Shown here piece by piece: positions 1 to 7,408 of a stretch of 38,814 bases of DNA (position 1 is its first letter; each line of letters begins with the position of its first letter). This DNA is from Tepidamorphus sp. (lineage in GTDB: Bacteria; Pseudomonadota; Alphaproteobacteria; Rhizobiales; Tepidamorphaceae). The DNA lies in the NCBI GenBank assembly GCA_028280885.1, contig JANQKY010000063.1, positions 1 through 38,814 of the forward strand, written 5' to 3'. The translations under genes and the position numbers were made by a program. Below the pieces are notes generated by a model. That model was not told where the DNA came from. It saw nothing but the letters and a program-made list of their open reading frames with translations, and searched no databases.

Positions 1-25
1 GACTTATGCTCCAAATGGAAAGCAA

Positions 26-706
26 ATGATGACTGCGGCGCAAATCCTTCTGCATATCGACGCCAGCGCACAGCTTGAAGAGCGTTCGCATACGCGTAAG
101 CTGACAAGTTCCTTCATCGAGCGCTGGATGAGTCAGCGTCCGCAGGATCATGTGATCCGGCGTGACATCGGCCGCTCTCCGATCCCGGCGATCGATCAGA
201 ATCGGATCACCGCCGCCTTTACAAGGCCCGAGGATCGAACATCCTCGATGGTCGAGCGCCTGGCGCTTTCGGACCAACTGGTCGATGAGGTGATCGCCTC
301 TGACATCATCGTCATGGGCGCGCCTATGTACAATTACGGCGTGCCGACCGCTCTGAAGGGATGGATTGACCAGATCGCCCGTATCGGTCGGACGTTCTCC
401 TTCGATCTCGATCGTGGCGACGTTCCGATCGAACCGGTTCTTTCGGGTAAGACGTTGGTGATCCTCTCCGCTCGCGGAGAGTTCGGCTTTGATCCAGGCG
501 GTATGCGCGCTCATATGAACGCACTCGATCCGGCGCTTGCGGCCTGCGCCCACTACTTCGGCGTCGCGCGCGAAGACATTCACACGATCACGATCGAGTA
601 CCAGGAGTTCAAGGACGAGCGCTATCGCTGTTCGGTCGCTCAGGCCGAAGCGGCCGTCTCAACGCTTGCTGATCAGCTTGCGGCCCAGGAACAGCGCGCG
701 GCCTGA
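26..706 (+). CDS. azoR: FMN-dependent NADH azoreductase
   Basis: A 226-residue flavodoxin-fold quinone/azo reductase. The family uses NADH and FMN to reduce quinones and azo bonds by two electrons in the cytoplasm. The strongest signature is MYNYGVPTALKGWIDQI near residues 101-117, the FMN-contact loop of AzoR, followed by RIGRTFSF. The GEFGFDPGG segment near 151-159 fits the second flavin loop. Length is close to the family's usual 200-210 plus a short tail. Two ATG codons in tandem (26 and 29) follow GGAAAG at 17-22, so the start is uncertain by one codon. The promoter is cut off by the window edge. It converges on tenA with about 185 bases between, where nothing else was recognised. Confidence 0.9.
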   Translation: MMTAAQILLHIDASAQLEERSHTRKLTSSFIERWMSQRPQDHVIRRDIGRSPIPAIDQNRITAAFTRPEDRTSSMVERLALSDQLVDEVIASDIIVMGAPMYNYGVPTALKGWIDQIARIGRTFSFDLDRGDVPIEPVLSGKTLVILSARGEFGFDPGGMRAHMNALDPALAACAHYFGVAREDIHTITIEYQEFKDERYRCSVAQAEAAVSTLADQLAAQEQRAA

Positions 707-892
707 TCGCGCTCCGTGCATGTTAGACGTACGCACCATTCCCTTATAATGCGACAACATGTTTGCGCCGGTCAGATCGGCAATGTGGCTTCAACTCGTC
801 AAGCCGCCTTCAGGACATTGAAGGGGCCGGATGACGGGACGCAGGCCTTACCATGCCTGCGATGGGCATGGCGAAGCCGGCGACCGGTCCCA

Positions 893-1585
893 TCAGTCCG
901 CGCGCGCCGCCGGACCGGCCACGGGATCGGGCCATGCGCGCAGGTTCCAGGCGCTGTCCCAGAACATCCATTCCAGCAGCGTGCTCCTGGCGAAGGCGGC
1001 GTGCATCCGCTTGCGTTCGGCCGCGCCGGTGCTTTCGGCGAGCCTGTCGGCCAGGGCGCAGGCGGCCTCGACCGCCGCGTCGAACTCCTCGCCCGCATAG
1101 GTGTCGATCCACGCGCGATAGGGATTGTCGGCGCGCGCTGCGGCATGGATCGCGCGGCCCACGTCGCGATAGACCCAGAAGCAAGGGAGCAGCGCGGCCA
1201 TCGCCTCGGCCACCCCGCGGGTGGCCGCCGTGGCGACGAGGAAGCTCACATAATGCTCGCAGACCGGTGTGGGCGGCGTTGAGGCGAAGACCGCCGTGCT
1301 GACGCCATAGAGGCCGAGATAGTGTTCGTGAAGTTGACGCTCCACGGCGATGGCGCCTGCGGCGGACTGCGCGAGCTGGCGCACGCCGTCCGCGTCGGGC
1401 GCGCGGGTCGCCGCGAGCGCAAGCGCCCGGGCGAAGCCCTCAAGGTAATGGGCGTCCTGGATGATGTAGTGGCGGAAGGCTTCGCCGGACAGGGTGCCGT
1501 CGCAGAGTGCGCGGTTGAACGGCATCGCGCGGATCTCAGCGCAGAGATCGGCGGTTTCGGCGAGTACGGTTTCGGTGAAGGTCAT
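893..1585 (-). CDS. tenA: TenA family thiaminase/aminopyrimidine aminohydrolase
   Basis: A 230-residue TenA protein, which hydrolyses aminopyrimidine breakdown products of thiamine for salvage of HMP. The family's active-site residues are present: Cys135 in LLPCFWVY, the YAGEEF stretch near 163-168 and Glu205 in STLLEW. GGAG lies about 9 bases before the ATG. That ATG overlaps the TGA of the ancestral thiD frame as ATGA, so tenA was translationally coupled to thiD. Because thiD has shifted frame, the open frame from the thiD start now runs straight into tenA without a stop. It could therefore be made as a fusion or from its own start. It is the last gene of the thiamine operon, and the coding sequence itself looks intact. 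Confidence 0.9.
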   Translation of the reverse strand: MTFTETVLAETADLCAEIRAMPFNRALCDGTLSGEAFRHYIIQDAHYLEGFARALALAATRAPDADGVRQLAQSAAGAIAVERQLHEHYLGLYGVSTAVFASTPPTPVCEHYVSFLVATAATRGVAEAMAALLPCFWVYRDVGRAIHAAARADNPYRAWIDTYAGEEFDAAVEAACALADRLAESTGAAERKRMHAAFARSTLLEWMFWDSAWNLRAWPDPVAGPAARAD

Positions 1586-2317
1586 GGCGTCGCTCCGTCG
1601 AGAGAATGGAAGTGATGGGTGGGACCGTGGCCGTGGCCGACATCGAGCCGACCGGCGGCCGCGATCGCGGCGGATAGGTCTTGGCGCGGGCGGCGGCCTC
1701 CCATGGCCCAGATGGCAGGCGAGCGCGGAGGAGAGCGTGCAGCCGGTGCCGTGGGTGTTGCGGGTTGCGTGCCGCGCCCCGCCAAGATGCCCGCCCTTGA
1801 TCAGCACGGCGGCCGGGCCGAGCGCGCGCAGGCGGGTGGCTTCATCCGCCATCGCGTCCATGTCTTGTGCGGGCGCGCGGCCAAGCAAATCGGCGGCTTC
1901 GGGCAGGTTCGGCGTAATCACCGCGGCCATGGGCAACAGCCGCTCGCGCAGCGCCGCCACCGCCTCGGGCGCGAGCAGCCGGTCACCGCCCTTGGCAACC
2001 ATCACCGGATCGAAGACGATGGGGGCGGCGAACCCACCCAGCGCCTCGGCCACCGCCGCGACGATCCCCGCTGTCCCCAGCATGCCGATCTTGACCGCAT
2101 CAATACGGATATCGTCCCGGATCGCCGCGATCTGGTCGCCGACCATGGCTGGCGACACGGTCTCGAACCCGCGCACCCCTTGGGTGTTCTGCACGGTCAG
2201 TGCGGCGATCGCCGCCATCGCATAGCCGCCATCGGCCGAGATCGCCTTGATGTCGGCCTGAATATCGGCGCCGCCCGAGGGGTCCGACCCGGCGATGGAG
2301 AGAATGTTGGGGGTCAT
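1582..2317 (-). pseudogene. thiD: Degraded hydroxymethylpyrimidine(-phosphate) kinase, thiD
   Basis: ThiD phosphorylates HMP and then HMP-P to give the pyrimidine half of thiamine. The first two thirds is normal: SIAGSDPSGGADIQAD at the N terminus, KIGMLG, and a late VLIKGGHL. After KGGHLGG about 20 codons found in other ThiD proteins are missing, and the frame resumes at RNTHGTGCTLSSA. Near 1700-1703 the frame changes (EAAARAKTY lies in another frame). Near 1675 it changes again, with SAAIAAAGRLDVGHGHGP in the third frame, ending at TGA 1584-1582. Start ATG 2317 has GGGGGA five bases upstream. This is at least three lesions, so an inactive gene is likely, although indel errors in the assembly could explain the two small shifts. 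Confidence 0.8.
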
Positions 2318-3359
2318 GCGTTCCCCCATTCAAGGGGCGCCAGCATTGGGCTGCCTGCCAAGATATGAGCCATTTGAGTCTCCTTAAGGCCGGCGTTTCA
2401 AAGTGGGGAATGGCCAACAGGCCGATCGGGCCCGGCCAGCGCTGGCCAAGCGTTTGGGCTGCGTTGAAGGCGCGCAGGCCGGTCCGGCAGGCCAGCACGA
2501 CCCGCGCGGTGTTCGCCGGTGGCATCAATCCTGCCAACCGCTCCGGCGGCAGGTGCAGCGCGTCGGGGCGGAACGGTGCGGCAGCCTCGGCGCGCAGATC
2601 GACGATGAGGTCGTCCCGGCGGAGCTGCGAAATCGCCACGAATTGATGGGTGCGTTGTGGCTCGGGTGCCGCATCGAACCGGAACCGGGATGTGCGCAGT
2701 GTCAGCGCATCGAAGATCATCATCGTCCCGAGCGGGCTGGGCGTGAGCCCCAACATCACGGCGAGCGCCATGTGTGCCTGTACCGCGCCGATCATCGCGA
2801 CCACCGGCCCGAGCACGCCGGCGCTCGCGCAGCTTGCGGCGGTTTGCGGCAAATCGGGAAAGACAGCGCGCAGCGACGGTGCGCCGCCGCAAAAGCCCCC
2901 GGCATAACCGTTGAGCCCAAGCGCCGAGCCGGAAATCAGCGGCAGGTCGGCATCGCGGCAGGCATCCGACAAGGTGAGGCTTGCGGCAAAGGTGTCGGCG
3001 CAATCGAGCACGATATCGGCGTCCGCCACCAGCCCGACCGCGCATGCTGGATCGAGCCAGCGCGTTTGCGGCTGGATGACGGCATCAGGATTAAGGGCGC
3101 GAAGGGCCTGTGCGGCCGCCTCGGCCTTGGACCGCCCCAGATCGTCCATGCGGTAGAGCGGCTGGCGGTGGAGGTTCGCCTCCTCGACCCGGTCGCCATC
3201 CACCAATGTGACGGTGCCGACCCCGGCACCGGCGAGATAGTGCAGGACCGGCACGCCAAGCCCTCCCGCGCCGATGACCAGGACCCGGGCCGCGCGCAAC
3301 CGGTCCTGACCGGCGGGGCCGACCTCCGGCAGCGCGATCTGGCGGGCATAGCGGGTCAT
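2100..3359 (-). CDS. thiF: HesA/MoeB/ThiF family adenylyltransferase, stop codon lost
   Basis: An E1-like enzyme expected to adenylate the C terminus of ThiS so that sulfur can be added. The ATP site VLVIGAGGLGVPVLHYLAGAG is near residues 27-47 (given from the ATG at 3359). The DGDRVEEANLHRQ segment, LDCADTF and SCASAGVLGP are standard for the family. A short rhodanese-like end with LACRTGLRAFNAA follows. Homologues usually end about where this one reads GPIGLLA, close to 2405. Here there is no in-frame stop until 2100, so the frame overlaps thiD by over 200 bases and adds about 100 unrelated residues. A one-base shift would meet TGA at 2400-2398. The ATG at 3359 overlaps the thiE TGA. The enzyme core looks intact. 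Confidence 0.8.
   Translation of the reverse strand: MTRYARQIALPEVGPAGQDRLRAARVLVIGAGGLGVPVLHYLAGAGVGTVTLVDGDRVEEANLHRQPLYRMDDLGRSKAEAAAQALRALNPDAVIQPQTRWLDPACAVGLVADADIVLDCADTFAASLTLSDACRDADLPLISGSALGLNGYAGGFCGGAPSLRAVFPDLPQTAASCASAGVLGPVVAMIGAVQAHMALAVMLGLTPSPLGTMMIFDALTLRTSRFRFDAAPEPQRTHQFVAISQLRRDDLIVDLRAEAAAPFRPDALHLPPERLAGLMPPANTARVVLACRTGLRAFNAAQTLGQRWPGPIGLLAIPHFETPALRRLKWLISWQAAQCWRPLNGGTHDPQHSLHRRVGPLGRRRYSGRHQGDLGRWRLCDGGDRRTDRAEHPRGARVRDRVASHGRRPDRGDPGRYPY
2314..2373 (-). CDS. 19-codon ORF with a strong RBS, coupled to thiD
   Basis: A tiny frame, MAHILAGSPMLAPLEWGNA, with a near-perfect AAGGAG Shine-Dalgarno (2380-2385) six bases before its ATG. Its TGA overlaps the thiD ATG (ATGA). 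No relative was recognised. It may be a coupling leader or the leftover of a deleted gene between thiF and thiD. What is seen is only the RBS, the frame and the overlap; translation is inferred. Confidence 0.35.
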   Translation of the reverse strand: MAHILAGSPMLAPLEWGNA

Positions 3360-3952
3360 GCGCACACCTTAAGCCAGTCGCGCATGCGCGTATCGGGATC
3401 GGAATGAAGCGTGATGTCGGTGACCGCGGCGATCAGATCGGCGCCGGCCTCGAAGGCCGCGGGCGCACGCTCCACGTTCATGCCGCCGATGGCGCAAAGC
3501 GGCGTGGCGCCCACGCGGTGCTTCCACGCGGCCAGCCGGTCGAGGCCCTGCGGCGCCCAGGGCATTTTCTTCAGGATCGTTGGATAGACCGGCCCCAACG
3601 CGATGTAGTCGGGCGCAAACGCCAGCGCGCGATCGAGTTCGGCATCGTCATGGGTCGAGATGCCAAGACGCAGGCCGGCGCGGCGAATGGCGGCGATATC
3701 GGCACTGTCCAGATCCTCCTGCCCCAGGTGAAGCCAGTCGGCGCCAAGCGCGATGGCCAGTTCCCAATAATCGTTCACCACGAGGGCGGCGCCGTGCCGG
3801 CGGCAAATGTCCAGCGCCTCGGATATCTCCCGGCGCAGTTCCTCCTCCGGCCGGTCCTTGATGCGCAGTTGCACCAATTTCGTCCCCAGCCGGACGGACC
3901 GGGCGACCCAGGCCGCGCTGTCGAAGACGGGATAGAAGCGTGGCAAGCTCAT
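3356..3952 (-). CDS. thiE: Thiamine phosphate synthase
   Basis: A 198-residue TIM-barrel enzyme that joins HMP pyrophosphate to thiazole phosphate to make thiamine phosphate. Visible motifs are KLVQLRIKD near the N terminus, [20 protein letters not shown] in the middle, GPVYPT and the late CAIGGMN phosphate-binding strand. Length is usual for the family. Its ATG overlaps the thiG TGA (ATGA) and its own TGA overlaps the thiF-like ATG, so translation is tightly coupled through this part of the operon. No lesion seen. Confidence 0.93.
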   Translation of the reverse strand: MSLPRFYPVFDSAAWVARSVRLGTKLVQLRIKDRPEEELRREISEALDICRRHGAALVVNDYWELAIALGADWLHLGQEDLDSADIAAIRRAGLRLGISTHDDAELDRALAFAPDYIALGPVYPTILKKMPWAPQGLDRLAAWKHRVGATPLCAIGGMNVERAPAAFEAGADLIAAVTDITLHSDPDTRMRDWLKVCA

Positions 3953-4710
3953 AGCCAGGCCCTGCCGATGACCGGGGTGGAGGGTTGGGCCATGTCGCGC
4001 ACGGGCATTGGCCCGGCAGCCGATGCCACCGCGCCCGCCTCGGCGGCCAGCGCGAAGGCCCGCGCCATGGCCGCTGGATCCCGGGCTTCAGCCACGGCGG
4101 TGTTCAGCAGAACCGCGTCATAGCCCATCTGCATGACTTGGGCGGCATGGCTGGGCAGACCCAGTCCAGCGTCTACCACCAGCGGGATGTTTGGGAACGC
4201 GGCCCGCAAGGCTCGAAGCCCGCGCGGATTGTTCAGCCCCTGACCGGACCCGATCGGCGCGCCCCAGGGCATCAGCACCCGGCAGCCGGCATCCACAAGC
4301 CGCCGGGCGAGGACCTGATCTTCGGTCGTATACGGAAAGACCTTGAAACCATCGGCGCACAGCGCCTCGGCAGCCTCCACCAGGCAGAAAGGATCGGGTT
4401 GCAGCGTATCGGCATGGCCGATCACTTCCAGCTTGACCCAGTCGGTCTGGAAATATTCGCGCGCCATGCAGGCGGTGGTGATGGCCTCGCGGGCCGTGTG
4501 GCAGCCTGCGGTGTTGGGCAGCACATGGATACCGAGCGCGCGGACGATATCCCAGAAGGCCTGTCCGCCCTCGCGCTCGCGCCGGAGCGAGACCGTGGCG
4601 ACCGAGGCACCACTTTCACGGAAGGCCGCTTCCATCACGGCCGGGGACGGATACCGCGCCGTGCCGAGCATCATGGGTGTGGCCAGGCGTACGCCATAGA
4701 AATCGCGCAT
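3949..4710 (-). CDS. thiG: Thiazole synthase
   Basis: A 253-residue ThiG that condenses deoxyxylulose phosphate, dehydroglycine and ThiS-thiocarboxylate sulfur into the thiazole ring. Lys93 in DWVKLEVIG is the Schiff-base lysine of the family. LPNTAGC (64-70), [17 protein letters not shown] loop (146-158) and [13 protein letters not shown] (178-190) are typical. GGAGG sits just before the ATG, across the thiS stop, and only two bases separate thiS and thiG. ThiG needs glycine-derived dehydroglycine from ThiO, whose gene in this operon is interrupted. No lesion in thiG itself. Confidence 0.95.
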   Translation of the reverse strand: MRDFYGVRLATPMMLGTARYPSPAVMEAAFRESGASVATVSLRREREGGQAFWDIVRALGIHVLPNTAGCHTAREAITTACMAREYFQTDWVKLEVIGHADTLQPDPFCLVEAAEALCADGFKVFPYTTEDQVLARRLVDAGCRVLMPWGAPIGSGQGLNNPRGLRALRAAFPNIPLVVDAGLGLPSHAAQVMQMGYDAVLLNTAVAEARDPAAMARAFALAAEAGAVASAAGPMPVRDMAQPSTPVIGRAWL

Positions 4711-4712
4711 GC

Positions 4713-4910
4713 CTAGCCTCCCTGCATCGCGGTCAGCACTTCCAGCCGGTCGCCGGGCGATAGTGCCGTCTTGTCGCGCGCGGCGGCGGGAACGAAGGTT
4801 CCATTGAGCGCCGTGGCGACGCGCTGCCCGCCCCAGCCCAGGATTTGCAGAGCCTCCTCAACCGTGGAGGCGTCGACATCATGCGGCACGCCGTTCACGT
4901 CAATCTTCAT
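4713..4910 (-). CDS. thiS: Sulfur carrier protein ThiS
   Basis: A 65-residue ubiquitin-like sulfur carrier. It starts MKIDVNG and ends MQGG, and the terminal Gly-Gly is where ThiF adenylates and where the thiocarboxylate forms. Typical internal features are the STVEEAL helix start and SPGDRLEVL before the tail. The ATG at 4910 lies inside the thiO 3' end (overlap of 11 bases), with GGGGAT upstream. It hands sulfur to ThiG, encoded two bases downstream. Confidence 0.93.
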   Translation of the reverse strand: MKIDVNGVPHDVDASTVEEALQILGWGGQRVATALNGTFVPAAARDKTALSPGDRLEVLTAMQGG

Positions 4911-5886
4911 GGATGAGATCCCCTTTGTGTCCGTCGGCAAGATAAGCTGCGGCCTGCCGCGCCAAGGCTGGCGCGATGAGGTAGCCGTGGCGGAACAGCC
5001 CGTTCACATGCAGCACGCAGCCGCGCCGGATGATGCGCGGCACGTTGTCGGGAAAGGCCGGGCGCAGATCGGTCCCCATCTCGACGATCTCCGCTTCCGC
5101 GAAGCGTGGATCGAGCGCATAGGCCGAAGACATGAGTTCCACTGCCGTGCGGGCCGTCACGCCGGACCGGTCGGCGCTTTCGATCTGCGTCGCTCCGAGC
5201 ATGAACAGTCCGCCCGGGCGCGGGACGACATAGAGCGGATGGCGCGGATGCAGCAGGCGTATGGGGCGATGCAGCACGATCTCGCGGGAGCGCAGGACGA
5301 TCATCTCGCCCCGCACCCCGCGCAGATCGCCAAGGGCGTCCCGCGCGGCAAGGCCACGGCAGTCGATCACGGGGCCGGTCACATCCTCCGGCCGCACCTG
5401 TACCTGCTCGATCCCGACGCCCTTGTCGGCAAGGTGCCCGACCAGGTCGGCCAGGGCCCGTCGCGGTTCGATATGCGCTTCGCGCTTGAAGAAAACTCCG
5501 TGTCGGTGCCGGCCTTCCAGCCCGGGCTCCAGCCGGGCGATGCCGGTGCCGTCGACCGGATGGTGCCCCAGGGTGCGGCCGGCGAACGCATCAAGATCGG
5601 CCCGGTCGCGTTCGGTTGCGAGCACCAGCGTGCCGCGTTCGGTCACGTCCGTAACCTCGGCTCAGGCCGAAGCAGCGCCGCGGCCATGGGCGACGACGAT
5701 CGGCTCGGCAAACGCGCCCTCGCAGTCCGGCGCCAACATGCCGCCGGCCCACCATGAGCAGCCATGCGGCCCGGGCGCGCCGGCCCGGTCGACCAAGTGC
5801 GGCGTTAAGCCCCGTTCAAGTGATGCCCATGCGGCCCAAAGGCCGGCCACGCCCGCGCCGATGACCGTGACGTCAGCCTCGGCCAT
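4900..5886 (-). pseudogene. thiO: Glycine oxidase ThiO interrupted by one in-frame TGA
   Basis: ThiO is an FAD enzyme that oxidises glycine to dehydroglycine for ThiG. The N-terminal part shows the dinucleotide fold VTVIGAGVAGLWAAW and the CSWWAGGMLAPDCEG segment usual for ThiO. After 74 codons there is TGA at 5664-5662, and the same frame then continues for 253 codons (VTERGTLVLATERD onward) to the end. Total length of about 328 fits an intact ThiO. Relatives often carry Trp around this point, so a TGG-to-TGA change is the simplest explanation. It may be a real nonsense mutation or a base error. A GTG at 5646 could restart translation but would lack the FAD fold. The ATG at 5886 overlaps the remnant frame before it. 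Confidence 0.8.
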
Positions 5887-5992
5887 TGGACCACAGCGCG
5901 TGAAACTGGTGCACCGGCCCATGGCCCCGGGCGGCATGCAGCGTGTCGGCGGCCGCGGGCCTGCGGTGAAGGGTCCTTGCCGGGTTCTTCAT
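5873..5992 (-). pseudogene. Internally deleted thiD remnant at the operon head
   Basis: A 39-codon frame right after the riboswitch. Its last part reads ADTLHAARGHGPVHQFHALW, which matches the end of ThiD proteins (compare the E. coli tail ADTLEVGHGIGPVHHFHAWW). A start with an excellent RBS (GGGGAGAC directly before the ATG) is kept, but the kinase body is gone. Its TGA lies 14 bases inside thiO, so it still couples ribosomes to the thiO start, which has no good RBS of its own. Best read as the head and tail of a thiD that once led the operon. A short leader peptide is the alternative. Confidence 0.6.
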
Positions 5993-6017
5993 GTCTCCCC
6001 TTTCAGGCCGGGGAGAC
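5993..6017 (-). promoter_or_regulatory. Hairpin sequestering the Shine-Dalgarno of the thi operon
   Basis: On the minus strand GTCTCCCC (6017-6010), a nine-base loop, then GGGGAGAC (6000-5993), directly followed by ATG. The second arm is the Shine-Dalgarno, so the perfect 8-bp stem hides it. No U-tract follows, so this looks like a translational expression platform for the TPP riboswitch rather than a terminator. Control by ligand is inferred. Confidence 0.65.
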
Positions 6018-6057
6018 GCGATGACAATCAGGACATGGGCGTCCGAGAGACAAACAT

Positions 6058-6141
6058 CGCGGACTCCCTACGCCAGCATGATCTGGTTCAGGTTCTAAGG
6101 GTGCTTCTCAGACCGCGGCCAGCGCGGACGCCCCCGTCCAT
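6058..6141 (-). promoter_or_regulatory. TPP riboswitch (THI element)
   Basis: Minus-strand sequence carries the conserved THI-box parts in order: GGACGGGGGCGTCC at the 5' side, TCTGAGA, ACCCTT, GAACCTGA, CCAGATCATGCTGGCG and GTAGGGAGTCC. The outer GGAC/GTCC ends can form P1. It lies about 65 bases before the first start codon and ahead of a thiamine operon. Binding of thiamine pyrophosphate is expected to lower expression, probably by leaving the SD hairpin at 5993-6017 closed. Confidence 0.93.
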
Positions 6142-6180
6142 CGCAATCAACCTAGGCATCTGCTTTGGAAACATCAATGC

Positions 6181-6330
6181 GTATGCGTCGAAACACGGGC
6201 GAATATCGTCGAGCGGTGTCTTTTGGAGGCCCGTCGTCAAGCGGCTCTCGAATTGCTGGCCTGCGAGATGCGGCTGGTGCCGCCCCTGACCGATCCAGGC
6301 CTTGGCACCAATGTCTCGACGCCGAGATAG
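6181..6330 (+). other. Possible 3' gene remnant without a start
   Basis: The gap of about 260 bases between the riboswitch and the MarR promoter holds a plus-strand frame ending at TAG 6328-6330. It reads like protein (LLEARRQAALELLACEMRL then VPPLTDPGLG), but there is no credible start or RBS and the upstream part runs into riboswitch sequence. No family was recognised. It may be the stump of a gene or chance. Confidence 0.2.
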
Positions 6331-6402
6331 GCGCTACTGCTGATCTGCATCTTCTTGGGCCTCCGCTATCGACTGTCAGAAGATTGGGAAAGGGTGTCAT
6401 TT

Positions 6403-6455
6403 AGTTTGGAATCGAAATCATATCCTTGCCAAGATAGTTTGGAATCGCTATTATA
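6403..6455 (+). promoter_or_regulatory. Promoter with two 13-bp direct repeats, likely operators
   Basis: TAGTTTGGAATCG occurs exactly twice, at 6403-6415 and 6436-6448, 33 bp apart (about three helical turns). A sigma-70-like promoter overlaps: TTGCCA at 6427-6432, 17 bp, TATTAT at 6450-6455. The second repeat sits between the two hexamers. The MarR-type gene starts 37 bases downstream, so autorepression through these repeats is a reasonable inference. Confidence 0.6.
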
Positions 6456-6491
6456 TGAAGTGACCCGAGGTCCTCTGGGAAGGAAACCGAC

Positions 6492-7085
6492 ATGGACAGC
6501 CGCGCGATCGCCGAATTGATTCTTCATCTCGGGCGCATCGCGTCGGGCGACGGCCTCGTGGGTGGGCTGACCCCGACACAGTGGACCGGGCTGAGATATT
6601 TCGCGCGGGCCAACCGCTTCTCGCGCACGCCTTCGGCATTCGCGGCGTTTCACGGAACGACACGGGGCACCGCATCCCAAATCATCAAGGGCCTGGTCGC
6701 GGACGGCTATCTGAAACAGACCCGCTCCAGGACCGACGGCCGAAGCATCAGACTGGATCCGACGCGGAAAGCCAGGGCACTCCTGAAGGACGATCCCCTC
6801 CAAGCCCTGGTTCGAGCCGCGGACGCTCTGCCCCCCGGCGTCCGCGGCAGTTTTGCCGCAATCCTGCAGCGCCTGCTCGGCAGCGTCGCCGTACAGGCGG
6901 GCAAACCGCTGTTCGGCACGTGCGAGACCTGCGCTCATTTCGAAGGGGACGATTGCTGCCAGGACGGCGTCAGCGCCTATGAATGCGGCTTCGTGAACGA
7001 ACCTCTCGCGGCGGGCGAACTGGACCAGCTCTGCATCAATTTCTCATCCGCTAAGCCCGGGCAGCCGGGTATCGGAACGGCGTAG
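6492..7085 (+). CDS. MarR-type winged-helix regulator with six-Cys tail
   Basis: A 197-residue predicted DNA-binding regulator. The winged helix spans about 25-95, with the recognition region TTRGTASQIIKGLVADGYL and wing RTDGRSIRL. A helical linker leads to a C-terminal segment with Cys144, Cys147, Cys155, Cys156, Cys165 and Cys181 (CxxC-x7-CC-x8-C-x15-C). That spacing suggests a bound metal, Fe-S cluster or redox switch, but no ligand can be named from sequence. Related alphaproteobacterial MarR-like proteins with cysteine-rich tails exist. It heads a close-set run of small genes and follows a promoter with paired direct repeats, so it probably regulates this cluster. Confidence 0.8.
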   Translation: MDSRAIAELILHLGRIASGDGLVGGLTPTQWTGLRYFARANRFSRTPSAFAAFHGTTRGTASQIIKGLVADGYLKQTRSRTDGRSIRLDPTRKARALLKDDPLQALVRAADALPPGVRGSFAAILQRLLGSVAVQAGKPLFGTCETCAHFEGDDCCQDGVSAYECGFVNEPLAAGELDQLCINFSSAKPGQPGIGTA

Positions 7086-7087
7086 CG

Positions 7088-7408
7088 ATGACCTCGATTC
7101 CTCACGCAGCCGTCGAGGTGGGACATGCGCAGATCACCATCGATGCCGAAGTGCTGGCGCCCAGGCTCGGCCTCACGGTCGAAGCGCTGAAGGAGAACAT
7201 GGCCAGGGGCCTGGTCGTGAGTGTCGCCGAAACCGGACAGGATAAAGACGCGGGCCGCACCCGCCTTACGTTTCGCTATCGGACGCGGGTCTGGCGCGTC
7301 GTGATAGACACCGATGGCAGTCTGTTCGAGGATCCGGTGCCGGTTGTTCAAAACGGTCCCGCGAAGGGCATGTTCAGCCTCTTTGATCTCGCCAAGGGCG
7401 TCTCATGA
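7088..7408 (+). CDS. DUF6522-like small protein
   Basis: A 106-residue protein resembling DUF6522 family members, from memory of the pattern RLTFRYRTRVWRVVIDTDGSL near residues 58-77. The first half has VEVGHAQITIDAEVLAPRLG and looks like a small helical region (LAPRLGLTVEALKENMARG). No catalytic motif, signal peptide or membrane segment is seen. It starts two bases after the regulator's stop and its TGA overlaps the next gene's ATG, so it belongs to the same operon. Function unknown. Confidence 0.65.
   Translation: MTSIPHAAVEVGHAQITIDAEVLAPRLGLTVEALKENMARGLVVSVAETGQDKDAGRTRLTFRYRTRVWRVVIDTDGSLFEDPVPVVQNGPAKGMFSLFDLAKGVS

Noticed and set aside
716..1282. Plus-strand open frame after azoR
   Set aside because: Antisense to tenA with no RBS or family match.
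893..2317. Functional ThiD-TenA fusion enzyme
   Set aside because: The ThiD part lacks its C-terminal region and about 20 internal codons, so the fusion is more likely a by-product of frameshifts.
5662..5664. TGA in thiO as a selenocysteine codon
   Set aside because: No known selenoprotein in the ThiO family and no SECIS-like hairpin was seen right after it by eye. A nonsense change or base error is simpler.
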